Both the position numbers and the translations under genes were made by a program. From JAAZNO01 sp012798275 (GTDB lineage Bacteria; Chloroflexota; Anaerolineae; B4-G1; SLSP01): a stretch of 64,000 bases of DNA. Below, piece by piece: positions 25,961 to 34,400 of this stretch (its first letter is position 1; the number at the start of each line of letters is the position of its first letter). The stretch covers positions 1-64,000 of the forward strand of contig DAOPQD010000006.1 of assembly GCA_035347995.1 (NCBI GenBank). Reading direction: 5' to 3'. The notes under the pieces are model-generated. The model saw only the letters and a list, made by a program, of their open reading frames with translations, searched no databases and was not told the origin of the DNA.

Positions 25961-26757
25961 GCGAAGAGCTGGTGTTTGTCAAACTGGGCGGATCGTTGAT
26001 CACCGACAAGCGTCGGGAGTCCACGGTCCGCGCCGGCACCCTGCGGCTGCTGGCCGAGGAACTGCACGCGGTGCTGACGGCAAAGCCCGATTTGCGCCTG
26101 CTGTTGGGTCATGGTTCCGGCTCCTTCGGGCACTGGGAGGCCAGCCGTTACAACACCCGTGCGGGAGTGCGCACGCCTGCCGAGTGGCGCGGCTTCACCC
26201 AGGTGAGCGCCGCCGTTCTACGGCTCAATCGCATCGTCGTGGATACCTTCACGCGGGCCGATGTGCCGGTGTTGAGCCTGCAACCCTCCGCTTCGGCGGT
26301 CGCCGAAGACGGGCGCCTGGTCAGCCTGGCGTTGCTGCCGATCCAACGCGCTTTGGACGCCGGCCTCATCCCGTTAGTCTTCGGCGATGCGGTTTTTGAC
26401 AGTGTGCGGGGCGGCACCATCCTCTCGACCGAAGACATATTTTTCTATCTCACCCCCTTGTTGCGCCCTGCGCGGATTTTGCTCTTCGGAAATGCGCCGG
26501 GGGTGTTGGACGATCGTCGTGCGGTGATCCCGCTCATCACCCCCGGCACGTATGCGCAAGTCGAGCCGTTCTTGCGGGGCGCCGGAGGAGTGGATGTGAC
26601 CGGCGGTATGGCGGACAAAGTCACGCACATGATGGCGCTGGTGCAGGCGGCGCCCGGCCTGAGCGTGCACATCCTCACCGGCATCGAAAGTGGCAACCTC
26701 ACGCGCGCGCTGCTGGAACCGGAGAGCCTCTCTGGGACGCACATCCGTGCTGATTGA
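25957..26757 (+). CDS. ipk: Isopentenyl phosphate kinase
   Basis: The 266-residue member of the amino acid kinase family converts isopentenyl phosphate to isopentenyl diphosphate. It has KLGGSLIT (9-16), GHGSGSFGH (51-59) with H59 at the position of the catalytic His known in archaeal IPK, the aligned Asp/Gly segments FGDAVFD and STEDI, and VTGGMADKV. The His and the GSGSFGH motif distinguish IPK from glutamate 5-kinase and UMP kinase. With mevalonate kinase upstream, it suggests the phosphomevalonate decarboxylase/IPK variant of the pathway described in Roseiflexus. The decarboxylase is not in this window. Confidence 0.92.
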   Translation: MSEELVFVKLGGSLITDKRRESTVRAGTLRLLAEELHAVLTAKPDLRLLLGHGSGSFGHWEASRYNTRAGVRTPAEWRGFTQVSAAVLRLNRIVVDTFTRADVPVLSLQPSASAVAEDGRLVSLALLPIQRALDAGLIPLVFGDAVFDSVRGGTILSTEDIFFYLTPLLRPARILLFGNAPGVLDDRRAVIPLITPGTYAQVEPFLRGAGGVDVTGGMADKVTHMMALVQAAPGLSVHILTGIESGNLTRALLEPESLSGTHIRAD

Positions 26758-26770
26758 AAGATTCACTGAG

Positions 26771-26785
26771 CGGTGCGGGCTGATA
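26771..26785. repeat. Left 15-bp direct repeat bracketing the AbiE cassette
   Basis: CGGTGCGGGCTGATA occurs here and again, identical, at 28568-28582. Between them lie a small frame and the AbiEi/AbiEii genes. Confidence 0.85.
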
Positions 26786-26798
26786 GGAGGCATTTCCC

Positions 26799-26939
26799 AT
26801 GCCCCCGTCTTCTTCTCCTCGCGTTGTACCGCCTCATGGGATTGTGGTTGAGATAGGCTGGATGGATGCTTTACCTTCTGTGTGCGAAATACAACGAGTA
26901 ACGTTGTTTTTGATGCAAGAAACGCGAAGTGTCCGATGA
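26799..26939 (+). CDS. Possible 46-residue leader ORF upstream of AbiEi
   Basis: The frame starts MPPSSSPRVVPPH and ends at TGA (26937-26939), overlapping the AbiEi ATG by ATGA. AGGAGG stands 8 nt before its ATG, the best ribosome-binding site in the cassette. No domain is visible. It could be a genuine small gene giving translational coupling to AbiEi, a leader peptide, or the remnant of a gene start left at the insertion boundary. It overlaps a palindrome at 26891-26907. Confidence 0.35.
   Translation: MPPSSSPRVVPPHGIVVEIGWMDALPSVCEIQRVTLFLMQETRSVR
26891..26907. promoter_or_regulatory. Candidate AbiEi operator palindrome
   Basis: ACAACG-AGTAA-CGTTGT is a perfect 6-bp inverted repeat with a 5-bp spacer, 29 bp before the AbiEi start. 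AbiEi antitoxins bind inverted repeats at their own promoter, so autoregulation here is plausible but inferred. Confidence 0.4.
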
Positions 26940-27775
26940 TGTCCAACAAAAACCTCGGCTCAATGGGTGCGCGATTGCTCACGGCGTTGGTAGAAGAGAA
27001 TCGTCAGGTTTTTTCAATCGCCGATGCCCAGCGATATCTTAGCGCATATGCGGACAAACCTTATTCGTATGCAGCCGCAAATGAGCTCTTGCGCCGTCTG
27101 GGACGGGCCGGTTGGGTAGTGCGCCTGAGCGCCGGGCGCTATGCACTTGTCCCATTGACATCAGGCAACACCCTCACGCCGCAACTCAACCGCTATGTAA
27201 TTGCCCGGGAGGTGTTGGGGAATGCACCCTACTATATCTCACATGAAAGCGCGATGGAAGTTCACAATCTGCTCACCCATCCTGTGGGACAAGTGCTGGT
27301 GACTACCCCCAGGCGTTTGGCATCGCGTGAGATTTTGGGGATACCTTATCGCTTCATCTATGCGCCCCCTGTTGGCATCTGGGGCAACGAGCTGCGATGG
27401 GTGACCCCTTATGAGCAGGTAATGGTCAGTGACCTTGAGAGGACCTTGCTTGATGGCCTCATGCGTACTGATCTGTGTGCTGGCATTGGACAGGTTGCTA
27501 CGGCGCTCTGGATGCGCCATGATGAGCTTGATGGGGAGAAATTGGCGGATTATGCTGAGCGGGCGCATCATCGTGCTGCTGCCCAACGCCTGGGTTATTT
27601 GCTGGAACTTTATGGATTAGGGACGCCGGATTTGGCAGCCAGGCTTCTGGGGCTGAGAGGAACAGCATACGCTCTCTTGGACCCATTGTTGCCGGATGAG
27701 GGTCCCTACCTCTCGCGTTGGCGTTTGCGCATCAACATCGAACCGGAAACATTACAAAGCAGCATTAGGACGTGA
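26936..27775 (+). CDS. Type IV toxin-antitoxin antitoxin, AbiEi family
   Basis: The 279-residue protein has an N-terminal winged-helix region (about 1-75; ARLLTALVEENRQVFSIADA, NELLRRLGRAGWVVRLSAGRYALV) and a C-terminal AbiEi-like domain containing PYYISHESAMEVHNL, ISDLERTLLDGL-like MVSDLERTLLDGL and LGYLLELYGL. AbiEi proteins repress their own operon and counter the AbiEii toxin. Start ATG at 26936 (a second ATG follows directly) lies in overlap with the stop of a small frame. The gene and its partner have clearly lower GC than flanking genes. The toxin gene starts 3 nt downstream. Confidence 0.85.
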   Translation: MMSNKNLGSMGARLLTALVEENRQVFSIADAQRYLSAYADKPYSYAAANELLRRLGRAGWVVRLSAGRYALVPLTSGNTLTPQLNRYVIAREVLGNAPYYISHESAMEVHNLLTHPVGQVLVTTPRRLASREILGIPYRFIYAPPVGIWGNELRWVTPYEQVMVSDLERTLLDGLMRTDLCAGIGQVATALWMRHDELDGEKLADYAERAHHRAAAQRLGYLLELYGLGTPDLAARLLGLRGTAYALLDPLLPDEGPYLSRWRLRINIEPETLQSSIRT

Positions 27776-27778
27776 GAT

Positions 27779-28585
27779 ATGATACCTCCAGGCGAAGTGG
27801 CACGTCTTGCGCATCGAGCAAGAGTGAGCGATAAGACAATCGAAGCCGATTATGTGTTGACATGGACTTTATTGGCGCTGGCTAATTTATCCTTGCGTAA
27901 CACTTTGGCGTTTAAAGGGGGCACCGCTCTCAAAAAGATGTATGTGCCAGATTATCGCTTCTCTGAGGACCTGGACTTCACAGTACTCGAAAAGATTTCC
28001 AATGCTGATTTGCTCGTCGAATTCGAGAAACTCTTTGTGTGGTTGCGCCGTGAGGTCAACCTCACGGTCGCGGTGCGCCGCCTGGAAATCCATGTAACGG
28101 GCAATCCGGCTCTGTATCTTAACTACATAGGCCCCTTGCAGGGTAATCTGGAAAGCCGATTTTTCAAGGTTGATTTCACTCATAATGAGCAAATCGTATT
28201 CCCCCTCTCTGAACTGCCGGTAAAATCTCCTTATAGCGATTGCCAGCAACGTTTGGAGACGCTGTGTGTTTATTCTCCCGAAGAAATCCTGGTCGAGAAA
28301 CTCTGTGCATTGTTGGGGCGAACCGAACCACGCGACTTGTACGATATTCACTACATCTTTGAGCATGACCTGGCTGATATCGAAACCGTTTCCTACAAAA
28401 TAGGTGACAAAATGGCTCTCAAGGGCTTGCAGCAAACTGCGTTGCGGGACGTTTTGGCGCGCAAGCATCATGCACTGGAGCGGCTATGGGAATTGCGATT
28501 GCGAGGGCAAATGCCGGAATTGCCCTCCCTGGAAACCGTCATTCGTGAGACCGAGCGACATTTGCGACGGTGCGGGCTGATATGA
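27779..28585 (+). CDS. Type IV toxin, AbiEii/AbiGii nucleotidyltransferase
   Basis: The 268-residue protein has the AbiEii nucleotidyltransferase motifs: FKGGTALKKMY (45-55), RFSEDLDF (60-67, the DxD metal site) and EKLCALLGRTEPRDLYDI. AbiEii toxins transfer nucleotides to tRNA acceptor ends or related targets and arrest growth; phage defence by abortive infection is one documented role. The last codons and the TGA are supplied by the right copy of the 15-bp direct repeat (28568-28582). The stop overlaps the next gene's ATG by ATGA. Lower GC and the bracketing repeats suggest recent acquisition. Confidence 0.87.
   Translation: MIPPGEVARLAHRARVSDKTIEADYVLTWTLLALANLSLRNTLAFKGGTALKKMYVPDYRFSEDLDFTVLEKISNADLLVEFEKLFVWLRREVNLTVAVRRLEIHVTGNPALYLNYIGPLQGNLESRFFKVDFTHNEQIVFPLSELPVKSPYSDCQQRLETLCVYSPEEILVEKLCALLGRTEPRDLYDIHYIFEHDLADIETVSYKIGDKMALKGLQQTALRDVLARKHHALERLWELRLRGQMPELPSLETVIRETERHLRRCGLI
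28568..28582. repeat. Right 15-bp direct repeat bracketing the AbiE cassette
   Basis: Identical to 26771-26785. It encodes the last residues of AbiEii, and its final A begins the ATG of the following GT-C gene. Confidence 0.85.
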
Positions 28586-30648
28586 AGCGCCTCTCGCGCT
28601 CCCGTCTCATCGTCCTCGCCCTGCTCCTCCTCGGTGCGGGGCTACGCCTGGCGGCGCTGGGCGATGTCCCGCCGGGCCTCTACCACGACGAAGCCTTCAA
28701 CGGGCTGGACGCGCTCCGGGTCATAGAAGAGGGCGATTTTCCCCTCTATTTCCCCGCGAACAATGGCCGCGAGCCGTTGTTCATTTATCTCATCGCGGCC
28801 TCGGTGAGCGTGTTGGGACGCTCGCCCCTGGCTGTGCGCCTGCCGTCCTTCTTTGTGGGCTTCCTCACCCTGGCCGCGACCTATGATCTGGCTCGCGTGC
28901 TCTTCAATCGCCGGGTGGGACGCTGGACGCTGGCGGTGCTGGCGGTGACCTTCTGGCACGTGCACCTGAGCCGGATGGGATTCCGCGCGGTGTTACTGCC
29001 GCTCTTCACGGCACTTTTCCTCGCGCAAGCGGCGCGGGGCGTGAAAAGGGGCCGCGCGCGGCACTGGCTCGCGGCGGGTGCACTTTACGGCGGGATGTGG
29101 TACACCTACATGGCGGCGCGCTTCACGCCGATCGCGTTGGGCGTGGTGTTGCTTGTGGCGCTGGCGACCCGGCGCCGCGAGGCGCTGACACATTGGCGCG
29201 GCGGGCTGTTGTTTTGCGCCGCGGCGCTGCTCGTGCTGGCCCCCCTTGGCGCGTACACCCTCCAACATCCCGACATCGTCCTGGCGCGCACCGGGCAGGT
29301 GACGATTTTCAGCCCGGAGATCAACGGCGGCGACCTGTGGGGCACTCTTCTGCGGCACGTCTGGAACACCGCCGCAATGTTCTTCATCCGGGGCGATCGG
29401 ATCTGGCGGCACAACCTCGCCTGGCGTCCCGTGTGGGATCCGGCGTTGGGAGTAGCCTTCGTGGTGGGCGTGGGCGTGGCGTTGGGCGGCATTTTTAGCG
29501 CAGCGGCGCAGCGGCGCGGTGTGGGAGAGGGGAAGACTGGCGTACCCCCGTTCTCCTTTGCGATGATCTTGCTGTGGACGGCGGTGATGGTGTTGCCGAC
29601 ATTGCTCGCCGAAGATGCGCCGCACTTCCTCCGTGGGGTGGGGGTCTTGCCGACGGCGGCTTTGTTCCCGGCGTTGGGCCTGGCGTGGATCGAGTCACGA
29701 GTCGCCCCCCACCCATCACCCATTACCCATCACCCATTACATTTTACGTTTCACGTCTCACGCATTCCGCAGTACGCAGCACGTCATACATCAATCATAT
29801 TATTGTGCATTGGACTATTTTTCACCACCCACGACTACTTCTTCACCTACGCGCACGCGCCGCTGGCGTATCACTGGCTGGAAGGCGGCGCGGTGGATCT
29901 GGCGGGCGCGCTGAACGCGGCGCGCGGCACGGGCTGGGATGGCGCGCGGATGTTGCATGGGCCGGACAACGGGCGGGTCCTGCTCGTGGACCGCGTCCTC
30001 TGGGAGTCGTGGGAGGCCTTGCCCTTCCTGGTGCCGGAAGAACGGGTGACGTTCTTGCCGTTGGAAACGCCGCCCGCGCTGGACCAGGGACTGACCTTTG
30101 CGGTGTGGCCCTACCGCGACTGGCAGGCGGAGGTGTTCTCACTTATCGCACGCCCCGCCTATTTGAGCGTTCATTCCGGCCCGCAGGTGCAGGGGGACAA
30201 GGACCCGGCACCCTACACGGCGGCGTTGCTCATCACGGCGGACTCACGCCCGCCTGTGCCGGAAGCCATCGCGCGCTTTGGCGAGGCGAACGGGGAAATT
30301 CTCCTGCGGGCGGCGCTGGTACGTCCAGACGTCGGGGGATCAACGGTACGGCTGTGGTGGGATTGCGTCACCCCGCTAGCGGCGGACTACACAGTTTACG
30401 TGCACTATCTGCGGGACGGGGAGCTGCTCACCCAACACGACATGCCGCCGGGGGAGGGACATCTGCCGACATCGCATTGGTCGCCGGGCGATCTCATCCT
30501 CGACGAGCATTTTCTGCCGGCGGTGATCCCCGATCCCGCGCGCGATACGCTCCGTGTGGGCTTTTATCGCAGCGATACCGGCGAACCCTTGGGAACGTGG
30601 ATTGAGGTGGGAGTGATTGTGGAGAGCGATGAGGCGAAAAGGCGCTAA
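28582..30648 (+). CDS. GT-C (PMT/ArnT-like) membrane glycosyltransferase with C-terminal beta-sandwich
   Basis: The 688-residue protein starts with a transmembrane helix, then the GT39/PMT-type motif GLYHDEAFNGLDALR with the acidic Asp-Glu expected to act in the first extracytoplasmic loop, followed by about ten more membrane segments up to residue 430. These enzymes use polyprenyl-phosphate sugars. The C-terminal 110 residues form a beta-sandwich-like module (VRLWWDCVTPLAADYTVYVHY... PTSHWSPGD) also found in the protein at 31444. About 30 residues (DNA 29698-29797) are repeat-derived. ATG at 28582 overlaps the AbiEii stop; no ribosome-binding site of its own is visible. The tail VESDEAKRR comes from another repeat. 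Confidence 0.82.
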   Translation: MKRLSRSRLIVLALLLLGAGLRLAALGDVPPGLYHDEAFNGLDALRVIEEGDFPLYFPANNGREPLFIYLIAASVSVLGRSPLAVRLPSFFVGFLTLAATYDLARVLFNRRVGRWTLAVLAVTFWHVHLSRMGFRAVLLPLFTALFLAQAARGVKRGRARHWLAAGALYGGMWYTYMAARFTPIALGVVLLVALATRRREALTHWRGGLLFCAAALLVLAPLGAYTLQHPDIVLARTGQVTIFSPEINGGDLWGTLLRHVWNTAAMFFIRGDRIWRHNLAWRPVWDPALGVAFVVGVGVALGGIFSAAAQRRGVGEGKTGVPPFSFAMILLWTAVMVLPTLLAEDAPHFLRGVGVLPTAALFPALGLAWIESRVAPHPSPITHHPLHFTFHVSRIPQYAARHTSIILLCIGLFFTTHDYFFTYAHAPLAYHWLEGGAVDLAGALNAARGTGWDGARMLHGPDNGRVLLVDRVLWESWEALPFLVPEERVTFLPLETPPALDQGLTFAVWPYRDWQAEVFSLIARPAYLSVHSGPQVQGDKDPAPYTAALLITADSRPPVPEAIARFGEANGEILLRAALVRPDVGGSTVRLWWDCVTPLAADYTVYVHYLRDGELLTQHDMPPGEGHLPTSHWSPGDLILDEHFLPAVIPDPARDTLRVGFYRSDTGEPLGTWIEVGVIVESDEAKRR
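29698..29797. repeat. Dispersed simple repeat inserted in frame in a GT-C gene
   Basis: CCCATTACCCATCACCCATTAC-type and ACGTTTCACG / GCAGTACGCAGCACG-type sequence, similar to that at 31467-31505, 32180-32215, 32522-32545 and 56220-56265. It codes for a His/Pro-rich loop between two membrane segments. Confidence 0.65.
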
Positions 30649-30710
30649 AGCGAAGAGACGTTCACTCGCTTTCTCGCTCACTCGATTTTTCGCTCAACCA
30701 CTCAATGTGA
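30629..30710. repeat. Purine-rich dispersed repeat at the ends of two convergent genes
   Basis: GGCGAAAAGGCGCTAAAGCGAAGAG on one side and its pyrimidine-rich counterpart (CTCGCTTTCTCGCTCACTCG) on the other. It supplies the last codons of the GT-C gene and the last codons of the vapC gene on the opposite strand. Confidence 0.65.
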
Positions 30711-31093
30711 AGCAGATGTTGGACGGCGTGAAATTCCGGGTCGCCGGTGACGAGGGTGGCATTCAATTCCTGCGCCAGCACCGCGGCGAAGGCGTCGGCG
30801 TAAGACACGGGATAATGGGCTTTGAGATGGGCCACGCTCTGAATCTGCTCAAATGACGCAGGCACGAGCTGGATTGGCCCTTCTTTCAACGTGCTGATGA
30901 AATTCTGAACGCCTGCCAGGCCCTTCTCCCGCTCGATAACATACAGAACTTCTCCTACATCGATCTCGCTCATATAGATTTGACAACCCAGCGCTTGTGC
31001 CTGCTGTAAAAGCGCATGCACACGAAAATAGCCGGGTTGATGACGAATTTGGGCAATGATGGCAGATGAATCTAACACATACACGCGCGTCAT
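30662..31093 (-). CDS. vapC: PIN-domain toxin, VapC family
   Basis: The 143-residue protein has the PIN pattern: YVLDSSAIIA (Asp8), an acidic residue in SEIDVGEVLY, YADAFAAVLA and LVTGDPEF, together forming the usual Mg2+-binding acidic cluster of a ribonuclease. ATG at 31093 overlaps the vapB stop by ATGA; an in-frame start further upstream lies inside vapB. The C-terminal tail EWLSEKSSERESE is encoded by a dispersed repeat and is absent from typical VapC, which usually ends near the HxxxL helix. Activity is probably retained because the core is whole. Confidence 0.88.
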   Translation of the reverse strand: MTRVYVLDSSAIIAQIRHQPGYFRVHALLQQAQALGCQIYMSEIDVGEVLYVIEREKGLAGVQNFISTLKEGPIQLVPASFEQIQSVAHLKAHYPVSYADAFAAVLAQELNATLVTGDPEFHAVQHLLHIEWLSEKSSERESE

Positions 31094-31386
31094 GATTGGG
31101 GGTCGCTTTTGGGTTTGGAGGGCTCTTGCCACTGGCGGATTTTGGCTTCTTCGCGCTCATAATCTGCCCGCCGCTCTTGTAATAGAATATCGGTCCAGTT
31201 TACGCCATCCTCATCGGCGAACATGCCGTTTAGCGCGGCAACGAGATCGTCAGGCACCGGCACGATGGCGGTCACGTCGCCATAAGTTACAATTTGTACC
31301 CGTGTGCCCGGGTACAAGCCTCGGGCTTCCCGGATTTCTTTAGGTATCACGATAGCGCCTTTTGTGGATACAGTGACCGTTTTCAT
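31090..31386 (-). CDS. vapB: AbrB/MazE-type antitoxin, VapB family
   Basis: The 98-residue protein begins with a SpoVT-AbrB swapped-hairpin DNA-binding domain (VTVSTKGAIVIPKEIREARGL, then RVQIVTYGDVTAIVPV) and ends with a charged tail that should bind and inhibit VapC. AAGGA and AGGTAAG precede the ATG, and a promoter lies at 31405-31433. It is coupled to vapC by a 4-nt overlap. As in other vapBC pairs the complex should repress its own promoter. Confidence 0.9.
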   Translation of the reverse strand: MKTVTVSTKGAIVIPKEIREARGLYPGTRVQIVTYGDVTAIVPVPDDLVAALNGMFADEDGVNWTDILLQERRADYEREEAKIRQWQEPSKPKSDPQS

Positions 31387-31404
31387 CTTACCTGTTCCTT
31401 ATTT

Positions 31405-31433
31405 TGTATAACGAATCTATAAATAGAACTGAA
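31405..31433 (-). promoter_or_regulatory. Promoter of vapBC
   Basis: On the minus strand TTCAGT (31428-31433), a 17-bp spacer and TATACA (31405-31410), 18 bp before vapB. Confidence 0.55.
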
Positions 31434-31443
31434 ATACGATCCA

Positions 31444-34400
31444 ATGTCAACATCCAGCTCTTCCCGCATGACGCATTCCGCATCGCGCCTTACGTTTTAC
31501 GCATTTCTATTCCTCCTTCCCCTCCTTGCAGCCTTTCCGCTGTGGGGACCGGGGATGGTGAATACGCGCGGCGGCGGCGACAGCCCCTTTCTGCTGCAGC
31601 GCACGCTGGATATGGCCGAAAATCTGCGTCACGGCATTTTCCCCGCGCGCTGGATGGCGCACGCTGCCTATGACCTGGGATATCCGTTCTTCAATCATTA
31701 CGCCGCGCTGCCCTTCTACCTGAGCGGCGGTCTGACGGCGTTGGGCCTCTCACCCCTGCTGGCGATCCAGGCGACGCAGACGCTGGGCTTCCTCCTCGCC
31801 GCGCTGACGCTGGCCTTGTGGGCGCGGCGCGTCTACGGCAACCGATGGGCCACGCTGCTGGCGGTCGCGGCGTACACCTTCGCGCCATTCCATCTGGTGA
31901 ACGTCTACGTGCGCGGCGATTCGCTCTCCGAATTTTGGGCCTTCGTCTGGTATCCTCTCATCCTGTGGACGCTGGATCGCGTCGCCGAGCACCCCACGCT
32001 GCGCCGGGTCACCCTTGCTGCGCTGAGCTACGCTGCCCTGATCCTCACGCACAACGTCTCGGCGTTCATCTTCGCGCCGTTCGCGCTGTTGTATGCAGCA
32101 ATTCAACGAGTTGGCGAGTCAACGCAGCAGCGAGAAGGCGAAAAGGCGGAAAAGCGAGAAGGCAAGTCAGCGAATCGCATTTCACGCAGCACGCAGTACG
32201 TAGTACGCCTTATCGCTCCTTTCCTCCTTGCCTTCCTTCTCACGGCCTGGTTCTGGATTCCCGCCATCGGCGAGACGGGCTACGGGCAGATGGGACCGGA
32301 GTTCACGGCGGGATATTTCCATTACAGCAACCACTTTCGCGGCCTGAACCTCGTACAGCGCACGTTCTTGTTTGACTATTCGGTCGCCGGCGACGCTGCC
32401 GCTGCTGGCCCTTTTGCGATGGGAGGAGTGCAGGCGGCGCTGGCGCTGCTTGGCGCGGGCGCGTTGATTTGGCAAATCGGCGAGTCAGCGAAAAAGCGAG
32501 AAAGCGAGTCAGCGACTCACATCTTACGCAGCACGCAGTACGCCTTCATCCTTTTCTCCCTGGGTCTCTCCACGTTCATGATCACCCCGCTCTCCGCGCC
32601 GTTGTGGGAACATCTGCCGCTGCTGGCGACCACCCAATTCCCCTGGCGCTTCCTCTCCGTGCAGGCGCTCTTCACGGCCATGGCGACGGCGGCGCTAGCA
32701 AATCGGCGGGAAGGCGAAAAAGCGGAGAAGCGAGAAAGCGACTCACGTTTCGCGCAGCACGCAGTCCCGGCCTTCCTGATTGTTTGCCTCGCGTTGGCTG
32801 CCCTCGGCGCGCTCCGTCCCGAACGCCTGCTCATCACCGCCGACGATGTGACATGGGACCCCCTGCTGCTCTACGAGGCGTTCACCGGCAACATCGGCAC
32901 GACGATCCGCTATGAGTATCTCCCGCGCGACGTGAAGCCGCGCCTGTATCTCTCCGAGGCGGTCGTAGATGGTGTGGACGCGGCGCAGCCCATCGCCGAT
33001 GGCGGCGTGATGGCGACGGCGGTGCTCCTCGAGCGCCTCCCCGATCGCCAGACCTGGCAGCTCACGGCGGCCGGCGACGCTCCGGTGACGTTCCCCCTTA
33101 TCTGGTGGCCGGGCTGGCAGGCGGAGGTGGACGGCGTCGTCGCCGACGCCTATCCCATGACCGGCTCCGGCCGGTTGACGGTGGACTTGCCGGCGGGGGA
33201 GCACACGGTCACGCTGCAGCTGCGCGCTACCCCGCTCCGCGCGGCGGCGGAGTGGATTTCGGCACTGACGGTCGTGGGGCTATGCGCGGTGTTTTTTCAG
33301 CACAGAGGTGTCGAGGCGCGAAGACGCAAAGAGCTGGCCGACTTTTTGAAAGCTGGCCTTGGATCCACAGGAGCGCTTTTGTCGGTGGCCGCGCTGGCAG
33401 TGATTCTCCCTGCCCTCTTCTCCCCCTCTTCCTCTCTCCCTTTCTCCCTCTCTCCTGCTCCCGCCACCTTCGACTTCATCCAAATGCCTTGGGCCACGCG
33501 CGGACCGGTCTATTTTGGCACGCCATGGCACGCGCAGTTGGGAACGGGCGATGCTGTGCTCACCGCCGTCGGCGCGCTGCCCCATGGGGTTTCCCCCGCT
33601 CAAATGCTCCCTGTCCCGCTGACGTGGGAGCTGCCCACCCCCAAGTCCATCACGGCTACCCTGCGTCTGGTTTCGCCGGCGGAGCCCCGTCATGGCGTCT
33701 CCTACGGCCTCGCGGAAACGACGTTCACGCTGGCCGGGCAGGTCACGCCGACGCTGGAATTGCCGGCCGATCTCTCTCGCGGCCTGTATCTGCTCGAATT
33801 GCGCGTCTTCGGCATAGATGGCGAGCTGCCGGCGCGCACGGCTACCGGCGCGGAGCGGGGCGCGCTCTACCTCGGTGCGGTGCGGGTGACGCAGGGACCT
33901 TCGCTGCCCGCGGACGCGCCTGTGCTGGCGCGCTTCCGCGATCTGACGCTGCACACCGTCGAAGTGCAGCCGCCCGATCCGACGACGTTGCGGCTGAAAC
34001 TGCACTGGTCGCTGGCGCAGCGGACCCCGCGCAACTGGAGCCTCTCGCTGCGGCTGCTCGACGCGGACGGACGGCAGCTCAGTCAGGCGGATCTGCAGCC
34101 CGGCTACGGCTATTTGCCCACCACACTCTGGCAGGCGGGCGAGCTCGTCACGGATTACCCCACGCTCTCACTGCCGGAAGGGCTGGCCCCTGGCGACTAC
34201 ACGCTGCACGTGATTTCCTACCTCGAGGCGACGATGGAGACCGGCGGCGAGGTCGCGCTGCCCCTCGAGCTCACGGGGGTAACGGTGCGCGATCCGCGCG
34301 AACGCTGTTGCGAGTGGCAATACCGCGAGGAACAGACCCTGTGCGCGGCCGGCGGTGTGACTCTCATCAGCCTGGCGCTGCCGGAGGCGCATCCCGAAGG

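Noticed and set aside
26771..28585. An insertion sequence carrying the AbiE genes
   Set aside because: No transposase or terminal inverted repeats were seen; only the direct repeat is present.
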